NCBI RefSeq assembly: GCF_000210295.1
Contig: NC_026743.1
Span: forward strand, 2,852,001 to 2,916,000
DNA from: Trypanosoma brucei gambiense DAL972
Taxonomy: Eukaryota > Euglenozoa > Kinetoplastea > Trypanosomatida > Trypanosomatidae
Reading direction: 5' to 3'
Length of the DNA stretch: 64,000 bases
The notes beneath the pieces were generated by a model, which was not told the origin of the DNA, ran no database searches, and saw nothing but the letters and a program-made list of their open reading frames with translations. Each line of letters starts with the position of its first letter. Within the stretch, counting starts at the first letter, position 1. The position numbers were made by a program, and so were the translations under genes. Of this stretch, positions 1 through 9,714 are shown in pieces.

Positions 1-508
1 CTGCAGGAGTCTCTGAATCATAAGGTAAAGTTAAAGATTTCCCCGCATTCTAACTCAAAATGAAGACGGGGCTTTGATGGATTCTTCATTCGCTCTCACT
101 TTGTAGTTCTCATCGTTTTAATACTCTTCTATGCAGTAATATATATATATTTATTTATCAAAAAAAAATTTACCTATGTTCTGCCGGTAAATGTCGCTAT
201 CCTTCGTTTAGTTGGCACTCTGTATGTTTTGTGGGGGTAGCCGCGTGTAGTTTTATTTGTTTTATTTTCTCGCGTATATGGCTTACTGGTACGCTTCATG
301 TTTTTCGTTTTTTGCATTGGTGTCGTCCAGTACTTAATTCATCATATTCATCTTATATTTTTCCTCGTTATTGTTCCTGAGGGTATTTTGCGGAGGAAAA
401 GGGAAGGAAGCTACCTGTTACATACCCGTTTATTTTGCTTGGTTGCTTCTTTGATTTCCGTAACGTAACCTCCAATACAATTGTTGTGAAGGTCCGTGCA
501 GCGGAGTC
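1..508. other. intergenic, upstream of first gene
   Basis: No gene is recognised. The stretch is AT-rich with a TA run near 138-152 and T-rich tracts. It probably contains the 3' UTR of a gene left of the window and the splice region of the first PRA1 gene; a pyrimidine-rich stretch near 429-476 precedes an AG at about 489-490. Confidence 0.5.
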
Positions 509-1192
509 ATGCGATCAGCCACTGAATATACAGATGGTCTGCTAGGGCTTCCAACTTCACCGCAACTAGCCACACATAAAGAAAGAAGTGGAGGCACTCA
601 AGTAGGCTTGTGCCCGTGCTTCCGCATCGCAGCCGGCGAATTCATGCACATATATGCGATTTTAAAGGAGGAGCGACTTTCCTGGCGAGACGATTTTTTT
701 GACGTTAGTCAGCTTTCAGTACCGCGAAGTACGTCGGAAGTGCTTGAGAGGTTGAACCTCAACTTGCCCTTCTACGCGGCCAACTACATGACGGTGTGCA
801 TTGTCGTGACGTCTCTTTTATTGTTTCTCAACCCTTATTTCCTCATCTTATTATGTTCCTTAGTTCTCTTACTGCGTGGTTTGTTTCTCCACGGGAAATA
901 CCAAGGAAGACCTAACCATTGCATCTACATAGGTGGGGTGACTGTCTCGTATTATCGCCTTTTGATTGTGACGCTTTTCGTTCTTTTTTTATTTCCTGTT
1001 GTTTGGAGTGGGATCCTTAACCTGCTTTTTCTTTTGCTCGTAGGCACCGCTCTTGTTCTTCCGCATGCGGTGTCGCGTCGGCCTGTGTACTTCCATGATG
1101 AGGAACTAGAGAAGCGACGACCAAAGGCTCTTCAATATGTGGTTGTCTTTCTGCTCCACTTTTTGAGTTACATGGAGAGCCCTAACAAGTGA
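509..1192 (+). CDS. PRA1 family (prenylated Rab acceptor-like) membrane protein
   Basis: A small multi-pass membrane protein of the PRA1/Yip3 type. These sit in ER, Golgi or endosomal membranes and bind prenylated Rab GTPases. The protein has a soluble N-terminus, a short amphipathic stretch (NLNLPFYAANYMTV), then two hydrophobic hairpins separated by a basic loop with HGKYQGRP, the usual PRA1 layout. The ATG at 509 gives 227 aa. An in-frame ATG at 644 would give 182 aa, closer to the family size, and the first 45 residues look poorly conserved, so the start is open. A second PRA1 relative lies at 4631-5269. The family call is from fold pattern and motifs; the Rab partner is unknown. Confidence 0.75.
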   Translation: MRSATEYTDGLLGLPTSPQLATHKERSGGTQVGLCPCFRIAAGEFMHIYAILKEERLSWRDDFFDVSQLSVPRSTSEVLERLNLNLPFYAANYMTVCIVVTSLLLFLNPYFLILLCSLVLLLRGLFLHGKYQGRPNHCIYIGGVTVSYYRLLIVTLFVLFLFPVVWSGILNLLFLLLVGTALVLPHAVSRRPVYFHDEELEKRRPKALQYVVVFLLHFLSYMESPNK

Positions 1193-1782
1193 AAATTATT
1201 TCTCCAATTTCCTACCTATTGCTTTGTGTTTTTTGCTTTGTTCAATCGGTGGTGTGTCCTGATCGAAGAGTAACGCTGCATGAAAACCTCAGCCCTACAT
1301 TTTTTTTGCAAGTGATCGATAGCGGGACCGGCACTTTTATTGTTTTATAATGGGCAACGAGAAGTGCTACAAGATGCTGTGAGGGTAAGCAGTGTCTGAC
1401 TATGCTTTTTTACTACTCATGCTTCGGTACAGCTACGCAACGTCACAACACCTTCACCTTTTTCATACACGTGCACACACGTGTTCGCTTATTTACCCTA
1501 TGAGGGGTTCACTTTATTCCTACACTTTGTACCACGCTCACACTTACGTGCGGCGTAACGGTTATTGAATTTTTTTCTTGTTTATTGTTTCTTTGAGTGC
1601 ATTTGCAACGTGCATGCCTTGATGTTGGAGTGTATGTGTATATATTTGTGTGCGTTCTGAAGTATGCAGGGTTTACTGCACGTTACGTCTTCCCTTCCTT
1701 GTCGTCGAGTGCATAACTCTGACGTAAACAAAAACAAAAAAGAGTAGAGAACAAATAGAGTGGAATACACTGCCCCATTTCT
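1193..1782. other. intergenic, 3' UTR and splice region
   Basis: No gene is seen. A T-rich tract at about 1569-1593 followed by AG at 1595-1596 is a plausible trans-splice acceptor for the next gene. Confidence 0.4.
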
Positions 1783-3891
1783 ATGGGAAGAAATAAATCC
1801 CATGCGCCGTACCTTGGGGTATTAGAAGATGGCCTCAACACATTACAGCGCATACAACAGTGGGGAGCTGCCGCAGAGCTGTTATACACCCCGAACAGCC
1901 TTGTGAGCAGCCCACAGAGCTCGAACGAACCGCACGCATTAACTGTGGCCCGTCAAATCGCTACCATCATGGCGCGACTGAATGAATTGTGTAGACGTGA
2001 AGCAGAGGTGCTCCTAACGCCCCGATTGGCTCTTCTAGAACTGGCGGACGTTATCCGTCACGGTCTTGTCTCCTTTCACCAAGAGGGTTTTAATGGCCAA
2101 TTAGGCAATGCCGAGGTGCTGGCCAAGTACGTCGCCCATCGTACAGCTCCGCAGTGTGGCGTAATAGAAGGGTTACATGTTATCACATGGGTGAGCGTGA
2201 AACTACGCATAGAGTTGTTTATTGAGCAACTACGCAAACGGGTTGATGGGGAACTTGCAGCAGCGGAGGGTGGCGGCAGCCGCACTGAGCAGCAACTGTC
2301 TGCATTGCGCACCACACAGCTGCTGTTCAATGACTTTGAATCGCTTTACGACAATCTCCTTGTTACTTTTCCGTGCGTTCAGTATGCGGACACAATCCCT
2401 GAGGTGGGTGCGCAGCTGATGCCAATCCTCTTGAAACAATACTATCAAATTGCAGAGTGGGTGGAACTGGTAGAGTCCAACAACGCGCTCCCTCCCTTAA
2501 CCGAGACGAGAGTGCAGTCCGTTGACGCGGAATCTTCATCCTTCGTGGTACGCCGTCAAAACCCAGAAGCACCTTTGGGTCTCGTCTTCAATGAATGTGG
2601 CCGCATAGTTGAAATAGATCCTTCCGTCCGCAGTGCATCGGCGTCTGGGGAAGAGCTGCATCGGCTCCTGCGGTGCAGCGAAAAGGGGGCAGTGGTAGTC
2701 GCAGTCAACGGAAAACCAATACCGCGCTCCCCACCGAGCAAACCATCAAAGGTGCTGGAAATGGTTCACGATGCCGTGAAGAAGAACAAGCGGGTTGTCG
2801 TGAAAGTGGCCAAGGAGCTATTTAAGCAACCAAAAGTTCATCAGTTAGCGTTTATAATGCCAAACCAGGGAGGTGAAGGCTCTTCCGGCCAGCGCGCCAC
2901 ACTAGTCCTTCACCGTAGTGACCGGCTCACTCCTTGGGGTTGCCAATTTGATCAAGACTTAATTATAAACAAGATCCCCAGGCGGGAATTATCCGAGGAT
3001 GCTAAGAATTTCTTCACGGAGTACAGTGACCGAGTGAGCATCACGGCTGTGAACGGTGTTGAAGTGACGACGGTGGCTCAGGCGCAAGCGCTTTGCTCTG
3101 ACACAGAGACTGCGGTATTAAGCCTTGTGGTCGTTACACCTGCAATGGCTCAGCAGCGAAAGAACCGCACCACGAGACAAGACACGTCGGTAACCTTGAC
3201 CCCACAACAGATTGAACAGCTTCAAGAGACGCCGCTAGTTCCTGAACAGAAAACTCTACCTCCTCTGAATCAAGCCCCGGCGGAATTGTTGGAAAGCGAC
3301 AGTGTCGTTGATGGCAATCTCGATGCAGCTCTGCTCTCAACCTCTATGGAAGACACCGGTGAGGTGGAGGATGTAACCCATGAACCCCATTCACAGGTGG
3401 AGGAAGTGGACATGAACACGTATCAGCGCGTGGCAATTGATGTACACCACGGGGAAGATTTGGAACAGGAAGAGCGGCAGAAACAACAGCACCTGGAGAG
3501 TGAAAGGCATCTCGAGCCATCAGGCTTAGAAGGGTCAACGGATGCAGATGCTCCAGGTCCACTCGTTTTTCCCAACGATGTTGCCATCGATCTGCTTACT
3601 CCGTCAGAGATGGTAATCCGGCGGCCATCCACAGAAGATAGATGGGGTCTCGTGCTTAACAAAATTGGAACAAGCTCAGGGGATGCACTGCGTGTCTTAC
3701 AGCTTCCGGAGCTCCCGCCAAAGGGCGACACTAGGCGAAAGCATCCGTTTTACAAGACGTTCAAAAATCCATCCGTACCGACGGAGTGGCGCATCGAGAG
3801 CGTCAACAACACGCCAGTTTCAAAGGCAGCGGACATACTTGAAATAATGCGAAAATCTCTCAAGCTGAGTATTAAGTTTTTCAAGCTTTGA
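1783..3891 (+). CDS. conserved protein with three PDZ-like repeats
   Basis: The function is not recognised. Residues 1-240 are mainly helical. Three related modules follow, at about 248-345, 365-460 and 605-702. Each opens with a beta strand and a W/L-G-L/C turn (APLGLVFN, TPWGCQF, DRWGLVL), then an I-x-x-VN-x-x-x-V core and a final helix, which resembles PDZ domains. The stretch between modules 2 and 3 (about 470-600) is acidic, Gln-rich and probably disordered. PDZ-type modules bind C-terminal peptides, so a scaffold role is inferred, not shown. There is no signal peptide or membrane span. The start is the first ATG after a splice-like tract, and both length and codon use look normal. Confidence 0.7.
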   Translation: MGRNKSHAPYLGVLEDGLNTLQRIQQWGAAAELLYTPNSLVSSPQSSNEPHALTVARQIATIMARLNELCRREAEVLLTPRLALLELADVIRHGLVSFHQEGFNGQLGNAEVLAKYVAHRTAPQCGVIEGLHVITWVSVKLRIELFIEQLRKRVDGELAAAEGGGSRTEQQLSALRTTQLLFNDFESLYDNLLVTFPCVQYADTIPEVGAQLMPILLKQYYQIAEWVELVESNNALPPLTETRVQSVDAESSSFVVRRQNPEAPLGLVFNECGRIVEIDPSVRSASASGEELHRLLRCSEKGAVVVAVNGKPIPRSPPSKPSKVLEMVHDAVKKNKRVVVKVAKELFKQPKVHQLAFIMPNQGGEGSSGQRATLVLHRSDRLTPWGCQFDQDLIINKIPRRELSEDAKNFFTEYSDRVSITAVNGVEVTTVAQAQALCSDTETAVLSLVVVTPAMAQQRKNRTTRQDTSVTLTPQQIEQLQETPLVPEQKTLPPLNQAPAELLESDSVVDGNLDAALLSTSMEDTGEVEDVTHEPHSQVEEVDMNTYQRVAIDVHHGEDLEQEERQKQQHLESERHLEPSGLEGSTDADAPGPLVFPNDVAIDLLTPSEMVIRRPSTEDRWGLVLNKIGTSSGDALRVLQLPELPPKGDTRRKHPFYKTFKNPSVPTEWRIESVNNTPVSKAADILEIMRKSLKLSIKFFKL

Positions 3892-4548
3892 TAGACATGG
3901 GTATGAAAGGCAGGTTATGCACTTGCAAGGATTTCCCATATTTCCTTCCCCTCCTCCCGTCTTCTCATTTTTTTTTTGTTGAGACAGAAGACGGGTTCGC
4001 ACACCAGCGCGTATAAGAGTACCATCGTATGTATGCATCTACATACATGGCACTACATATCCTCACGAACATGCGTATACCTGCGTGTGGATTTGTGCCT
4101 GTAGGGAGACATCATTTAGAGTGTAGTGGGAAATACCCAGATATCCCAATAGATGTAAATGGGGGAGGGGGGTGAAGGTGGTACCTTGGCCCAAATGAAG
4201 GGGTCACGCGCACTTTGCGAAGTACAACAGCAGGGCTCGGGTTTATTTTTTCCGTGCTTAATCTCTCTCCAATTAGAATACGTATAGAAGTGCGCATACC
4301 AGCCTGTTTTAAGGCTTGGGCACGCCACAAGAGTGCTTGTATACCTATATCATTTTACGTCCCACTCTCCATATTTTTTTTAACTGATGCCATGTACTCA
4401 TTTCAGTGTACTGATTCCACCCGCGCCGCTATGGGCCTGATTCGAATGGCTCACCTTGTTGATTGTTTTTTTTTGTATGCAACTTCCTAGAGCACTTTAA
4501 TCTATCGCTTGTTCAAAAGGGTAGTAAAATATTTTCGTATTGCAGCTT

Positions 4549-4615
<67 letters not shown>

Positions 4616-4630
4616 CTATTGGCCGAAGCA
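3892..4630. other. intergenic with dinucleotide repeat
   Basis: Contains 3' UTR sequence, a likely acceptor AG at 4543-4544 and the CA repeat at 4551-4614. No gene is supported; the short ORFs here start with TTG or lie on the other strand. Confidence 0.5.
4551..4614 (+). repeat. (CA)32 microsatellite in 5' UTR
   Basis: Thirty-two uninterrupted CA units, 64 bases, end 16 bases before the ATG at 4631. A pyrimidine-containing stretch and an AG at 4543-4544 come just before. If that acceptor is used, nearly the whole 5' UTR of the second PRA1 gene is the repeat. Confidence 0.95.
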
Positions 4631-5269
4631 ATGACAGATAAGGATGGTGGCACTGAGATGTCGTTTGTAGACGGTGCAACTGAAGGGCAAACAGCCGGTT
4701 TCGCCGATGCACCCACCAGCAACCCCATGGGTAACGCCGCAATGATTGACCCTCAATCCTTCGTCAGTAAGGCGTGGGGTTTCGTAAGATTTCCTGCTGA
4801 AGCCGTGAGGCAGCAGCTCAATCGCGTGCGTCCGTGGAGCCAATTCTTCGACAGGGAACAATTTGCCTCGCCAGAAGGGTTTGGTGATGCGGTCTCGCGA
4901 CTTCGCTGCAACGTGGTGCACTTCTATCACAACTATTTCGTCGTGGCGCTACTCGGATCATTAATTGTCTTGATAGTCAATCCAATGTTTAGTATATGCA
5001 TGTTTCTCATGCTGCTAATGTGGGCATACACTCACAAAAAGCAGATGGAGGCGGCGGAGACAAATGTGAACCACTTGTTGATAGGAAACTACGAGATTTC
5101 GTTTTCCAAGGCGTATATTCTCATTAGCATTTTTGGCATAATATCCTTTTTCTTGTTTAACGGCAGTTCTGTTATGTTCTGGATGTTTTTTGCTTCATTA
5201 GGCGTTGCAACCGTACATGCGGTGTTACGCAAACCCCATTCGGAGAATGAATTGGCCCATTTTGTGTAG
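4631..5269 (+). CDS. PRA1 family membrane protein
   Basis: A second prenylated-Rab-acceptor-like protein, 212 aa. The soluble N-terminal part (about 1-95) is followed by two hydrophobic hairpins, the first around YFVVALLGSLIVLIVNPMF and the second after NYEISFSKAYI. This is the four-helix PRA1 layout; the loop between hairpins carries THKKQMEA. The reading frame can be extended upstream only from a TTG through the CA repeat, giving a His-Thr run, so the ATG at 4631 is the credible start. It differs clearly in sequence from the first PRA1 gene, so this is an old duplication or independent family member rather than a recent tandem copy. Confidence 0.78.
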   Translation: MTDKDGGTEMSFVDGATEGQTAGFADAPTSNPMGNAAMIDPQSFVSKAWGFVRFPAEAVRQQLNRVRPWSQFFDREQFASPEGFGDAVSRLRCNVVHFYHNYFVVALLGSLIVLIVNPMFSICMFLMLLMWAYTHKKQMEAAETNVNHLLIGNYEISFSKAYILISIFGIISFFLFNGSSVMFWMFFASLGVATVHAVLRKPHSENELAHFV

Positions 5270-6052
5270 GAAATTGGAGTAGGGGAAACGTGTGCGTGTG
5301 GCTCCCGATATCGTTGTGGTCATTCATTAAGAAATAAGGCCTGCATGTTCAACAGATGCTGGGTGAAGGAAAGAAAGGCGGAAATTGCAATAAGGATAGA
5401 GGCCCTAAGATCGTGACTTTTTTTAAAAAAAAAGCGAAAATTGGAGAGTGGTGGACTGTAGACGGGCACCGTTCTTTGCAACTTGGCATGCACGTAGAAG
5501 AGCAAAGTCGTGAAAATTGAACTGATGACATTGTGAGGCGCATGTTCTACCTCTAATGGTGGAGAAAAAATGGTTGTGAGGGAAAGAAACGGTTATGAGA
5601 GACGACCTGCTTGTAGTCTTTATCTTGTTGGGGGTTTCCTGTGTTGTGGTATGCGTACAGGGGGAAAATAAGGTGCGCCTTAGGAAAGTTGAAGGCATGG
5701 AGAATTTAACTGCCCCGGGTGAACGCCATGAAGTCTATCACCTCTTCAGTGAGACTTCGAGAGAATTTTTTCTCCGATGGTTGTGTATGTGTGTGTGGGT
5801 TGATTTCTTGAAATGTATATGTACTCCTTTTGACTGCATTTTTCAGAAATCTATGTGCGCTGGCGGATTGCATACAAATAGAGCTGTTGTTACCGTTTGT
5901 ATGAAAAGGGGAAGCTGACGCTGGGCTGGTATATCTTTTTGGTGTCGTTTTTTTTTTTCAAAAAATTTCAGCGTTCTTGTTGATATGTTCCCTTTCCTCC
6001 CACCATTGCGGCCATATGTACAAACATATACACGCGTCACTAAAAAAGAGAG
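5270..6052. other. intergenic, 3' UTR and splice region
   Basis: A T11 run at about 5948-5958 leads to AG at 5970-5971, a good acceptor for the gene at 6053. A 107-codon ATG ORF at 5595-5918 is treated as doubtful (see findings). Confidence 0.4.
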
Positions 6053-6730
6053 ATGACAGCACTGGTGGTCCAGCGGTTTCGCGAGTGCCAGAATTTATTG
6101 GACTCCGTGGTGACTAACCTCTGTGCCATTGAAAACTTTACCTCGCAGCGTTCCACCGTGGAAGAGGCCGCACGCCGGCTCCGCTCCTCCACGTCCGTCC
6201 GGGATGCCGCGGTACCGCTTTGCTGCACGGACCCATTGGGGATGTTGGCCGTTTTCCCCGAGTCTGCTGTGGAGTTAATCATCGCTCAACATGATGATGA
6301 TACGGCTGCTCTACTTCGCTCTTTGAACAGCACTCAACAGATGTGGGGGAAGAAGTTGCAGCAGGCTAAAGAGGCACTGCAGTCGGGAGAAAGTGGGAAG
6401 ACCGAGGATGCGAATGTAGCAGACAAACAGAGGGACGTGTCACAAGTTATATGCACACGTAGTTTCATAGCAGTGCTGTCGCAGATGCATGGGTGGCTGA
6501 GAGCGCTTATTTTAGCCCTAAGAGCCGACTTGGCAAATCCACCGCGAGCAGTAAAGCTCTCGGAATTTTTGTCAGCTCACGACCCGCCATCGAAAAGTGA
6601 TATTACCCCTGTTGTAATTGTGTCTCTAGAAGCAGCACTGGGACAACTACCGGATAGGGTGAGGCGTGAGTGGGAGTTATGTACTTCGCAGCACATGGTT
6701 GATGAGGCATGGGTGATGCTACTGAGTTGA
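6053..6730 (+). CDS. hypothetical helical protein
   Basis: A 225-residue protein of unknown function. It is predicted soluble and mostly helical, with no signal peptide or membrane span. Conserved-looking stretches are the N-terminal FRECQNLLDSVVTNL, the segment CCTDPLGMLAVFPESAVELI, and a C-terminal half with LGQLPDRVRREWELC. A hydrophilic Lys/Glu-rich linker (about 103-140) joins the two halves. A T-tract and AG at 5970-5971 put the start at the first ATG of a short 5' UTR. No known domain was recognised. Confidence 0.65.
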   Translation: MTALVVQRFRECQNLLDSVVTNLCAIENFTSQRSTVEEAARRLRSSTSVRDAAVPLCCTDPLGMLAVFPESAVELIIAQHDDDTAALLRSLNSTQQMWGKKLQQAKEALQSGESGKTEDANVADKQRDVSQVICTRSFIAVLSQMHGWLRALILALRADLANPPRAVKLSEFLSAHDPPSKSDITPVVIVSLEAALGQLPDRVRREWELCTSQHMVDEAWVMLLS

Positions 6731-7122
6731 AATCCGACGCGCTTAGATTTCAGCTCACATCGAGTTGTGACCGGTGAGGTAAGAGGGAGTGACTTCACAT
6801 GGGACCCTTGTAAGACGGTTTGTTGCTTGACTTGCTGCTTATTGCCTTTATTTCGTCTTCACAGCACTACTGAATTCCCGGACACCCATTACGTGCAAAG
6901 GGGTTGAACATGGAGCAAAATAAAGAGGGGGGAACATTACATTGGTGGTGCGCCACTCGTGTCCTCAGTAACCCTCTTTGTTGCGAGCATGGAGTGGGGA
7001 GGCGGGTTCATGTTTTGTTTGAAAACGTAAAAAAAAAAAACTCTCTCTCCGCCACCTAAAACCTTTATATTGCGAAGGGACATAGACACACACACTCTCT
7101 TTGTGAAAAGACGCCTTTAATT
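6731..7122. other. intergenic, splice region of RPE
   Basis: No gene is seen. A-rich and CT-rich stretches near 7030-7065 lead to AG at 7076-7077, a plausible acceptor for the epimerase gene. Confidence 0.4.
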
Positions 7123-7863
7123 ATGGTTCACCGTCAAGATGGAGCAGTCGTGCACTGCTCGAGAGAAACCGGCAGACTAAGCGCCATTATCGCACCTTCC
7201 ATCCTTGCTTCGGACTTCGCCCAGCTCTTAAGTGAGTGCCAAAGTGTTTTGTCACCTGAGGGTGGAGCAGCAGATTGGCTTCATGTGGATGTTATGGATG
7301 GACACTTTGTCCCCAACATTTCTATAGGTATGTGTGTTGTTCAGTCGTTGCGCAGCCACCTGCAAGATGTCTTCTTGGATGTTCACTGCATGGTCAGCGA
7401 CCCCGATCGTTGGGTTGAAGAAATGGCGAAAGCTGGTGCCACGCAAATGACATTTCACGTTGAAGCGGTAGCAGACCCCAAGGCTGTCGCCCGTCACATA
7501 CGTGCTGCAGGTATGTTGTGTGGTGTAGCGTTGAAACCAAAGACGCCCGTAAGCTCTGTTTTGAACCTTGTAGAAGAGCAGCTGATCGACATGGTATTGG
7601 TCATGACGGTGGAGCCGGGTTTTGGCGGTCAGTCTTTCATGCAAGACATGATGCCGAAGGTGGAAGAGCTTCGTGCAAGGTTTCCGTGTTTGAATATACA
7701 AGTGGATGGAGGAATTGGACCAGGAACAATCGATGCGCCTGCGAGGGCTGGGGCGAATGTAATTGTGGCGGGAACATCTATTTTCAGGGCAGACTCAAGG
7801 AAGGAGGCCACAGAAAGCATGCGACGCGTCGTGCAGGGTTATCTGGGCTCCACAACGAGTTAG
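7123..7863 (+). CDS. RPE: ribulose-phosphate 3-epimerase
   Basis: Interconverts D-ribulose 5-phosphate and D-xylulose 5-phosphate in the non-oxidative pentose phosphate pathway. The TIM-barrel signature motifs are all present: IAPSILASDF near residue 24, LHVDVMDGHFVPN and LDVHCMV carrying the metal-binding His and Asp residues, the flexible loop VEPGFGGQSF, and the phosphate-binding end VDGGIGPGTI plus AGTSIF. At 246 aa it is about 20 residues longer than bacterial enzymes because of an N-terminal extension. No C-terminal PTS1 tripeptide is present (it ends GSTTS) and no clear PTS2, so a cytosolic location is the simplest reading. It is metal dependent in the family. Confidence 0.96.
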   Translation: MVHRQDGAVVHCSRETGRLSAIIAPSILASDFAQLLSECQSVLSPEGGAADWLHVDVMDGHFVPNISIGMCVVQSLRSHLQDVFLDVHCMVSDPDRWVEEMAKAGATQMTFHVEAVADPKAVARHIRAAGMLCGVALKPKTPVSSVLNLVEEQLIDMVLVMTVEPGFGGQSFMQDMMPKVEELRARFPCLNIQVDGGIGPGTIDAPARAGANVIVAGTSIFRADSRKEATESMRRVVQGYLGSTTS

Positions 7864-8267
7864 TTGGCAGTGGGTGAGTAACAATCATGCATTTTAGGAT
7901 AAAACGAAGCTCGCGGGGAGATTAGTGAGAGTAGGGACTACTTAACTACAGAGAGCGTTTACGTATTATCTGTGTCTAAGGCGATACGTGTTTATTGATG
8001 AATTATTTATATGTATGAGCGAACGAATGTTAGCGTTTCTGTAGATATATTAACACTTAACAACCAAACCGAAGCGCGTCCTTTGGGTAAAGTATCATCA
8101 TGAAATTAACATATCCTGTTGCTTTTTGAAAAAGCTTTGACTCGCGCTCTCAAAAAAAAAAAACAACAACAACAAATAAATGTGTCAACGAAGTATTGTT
8201 TTCTTATGTTTATTGTTATGAACTGCTCCAGTGCAGTACGGAGAGGAAGTAACGTTGTCTCGTCTCT
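7864..8267. other. intergenic
   Basis: 3' UTR-like AT-rich sequence with an A12 run and CAA repeats near 8151-8178. A pyrimidine-rich stretch near 8198-8228 and AG at 8230-8231 could serve the next gene. Confidence 0.35.
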
Positions 8268-9377
8268 ATGAGAAAGGGAATATTTTCTCACATCATCGAT
8301 AGGATCGCCGGGGTTCCACACAGGAGCGTTGCCGCAATTCCATATGGGCAGTGGTTTAGTCTCTATGTGCAGTGTTTGAAGGCTCATCAACGAAACACTG
8401 CAGCAGGGAGGGATGCCAATGAGCTGAAGGTTGCACGCCAAAACCTGGATGTGTCGCTTCTTAGCAGCGTGGTATCACAGAAGTGGACTGAAGTCATTGT
8501 TCCGAGTGACGATAAGTATGATGCTCGTCAACCGCGATCATCAGTCGGAAACGTGTTGTGGTGGCACGAGAGCGCTGAGGGTGCATGGCTCAGCTCCAAC
8601 AATAAAATCCGTGGTTTGGAACTGGTAACTACGTCATTTTTGCTTGAGCCTCTTCTTGCAGGTCGCTCCATCGCTGCATGGACAGAGACAGTGCAGCAAT
8701 CAAGTGCCGCCGGTGGTCCGCTAATGCAGAATGACAAAGGGCAACCGAGTTTGTCACCTAACAAGAGTGGAGTGTTGGTAGTAGTGGTGCCGTTCTCAAC
8801 CCTCTTCCAACTACGTGCCGAAGCTTACCCACGCGCACATACAGCGTCAGCAGACGGGGAGAACACCCAGCAGAGGCAGTTATCTCTTCAGGAACGCAGA
8901 GCGCGCGTGGCCGTATTAAATTCCCTGCATCAACTTATGGAGCTGCAGTGCAACAGCAACAACCGTTGGACAAATGTGGAATTTGCAATATGGAGTCCTG
9001 TGTCTGAGTTCGACGCGATAATGCATATATCGCAGGTACGCCTAAGTCTTCCAGATGCAGCGAAAAAACGCATCACACTGGAGACTGTATGCGAGTGCGA
9101 GGCCACTCGCTCTGCATACCTGGCGCATTACTTGACCCTTACAAAGAAAAATGTGCCTCTCGCGGTGCTCGCGCCTCAATCTCGGCAAACAGAACTGCAG
9201 CAGGTGCCTATCACGAACAGCTGTGTCAGGGCGCAATCGGCCTGTGAATCGGAAGTGAGACGACAGGGCCATTTGAAGAGGAGCACTGTGCACAGACAAG
9301 CGGTCACTGGATGTAGCGAACTAGTCAGACGTATGGCAACGCGTGAGGAGAACCTACGGCAGATTATGATCCCTTGA
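8268..9377 (+). CDS. hypothetical protein, possibly mitochondrial
   Basis: A 369-residue protein of unknown function. The N-terminus is basic with few acids (MRKGIFSHIIDRIAGVPHRS), which suggests a mitochondrial presequence; this is inference. A central hydrophobic strand (SGVLVVVVPFSTLF, about residue 165) and a segment with WTNVEFAIWSPVSEFDAI look like parts of an alpha/beta fold. The C-terminal 70 residues are polar and basic. No catalytic motif or known domain could be named. The start is the first ATG after the likely splice site at 8230. Confidence 0.65.
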   Translation: MRKGIFSHIIDRIAGVPHRSVAAIPYGQWFSLYVQCLKAHQRNTAAGRDANELKVARQNLDVSLLSSVVSQKWTEVIVPSDDKYDARQPRSSVGNVLWWHESAEGAWLSSNNKIRGLELVTTSFLLEPLLAGRSIAAWTETVQQSSAAGGPLMQNDKGQPSLSPNKSGVLVVVVPFSTLFQLRAEAYPRAHTASADGENTQQRQLSLQERRARVAVLNSLHQLMELQCNSNNRWTNVEFAIWSPVSEFDAIMHISQVRLSLPDAAKKRITLETVCECEATRSAYLAHYLTLTKKNVPLAVLAPQSRQTELQQVPITNSCVRAQSACESEVRRQGHLKRSTVHRQAVTGCSELVRRMATREENLRQIMIP

Positions 9378-9714
9378 CTTTGTTCATGGTCTCTATGCTT
9401 ATTGTCTTCCACGGTTCATCACCTTCATTGTTCAATTCATGGGAAAGCAATTTGGGGAGGGGGATTGTGCGAATTGCGACTTTGAAACTTCTATTTCTCC
9501 TCTTGCGAGTCACTGTGTTGGTGAGAAATGGAAGGATAATTGTCTCTTATGCTGTGTCACCCGTCTCAACTATAATTTCCCCGTTGCCACAAGTTCTTCC
9601 CTTTGTTGCACCCACTCACGGGTCCTCTTGCCAGTGTGGCATGCTGGAAACCGTTGTGAAGGTAGCGGAAGGCATTGAGTTTCGGAACGTGAGTGAGGCA
9701 GTTAGCCAGCTGGC
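9378..9714. other. intergenic, splice region
   Basis: No gene is supported. The pyrimidine-rich run near 9488-9504 is a likely part of the acceptor for the next gene. A 123-codon ORF covering it is compositionally unlike a protein gene. Confidence 0.35.

Noticed and set aside
4463..4630. N-terminal extension of the second PRA1 protein through the CA repeat
   Set aside because: It begins with TTG and encodes a His-Thr run made by the microsatellite; the ATG at 4631 follows the repeat and a likely acceptor.
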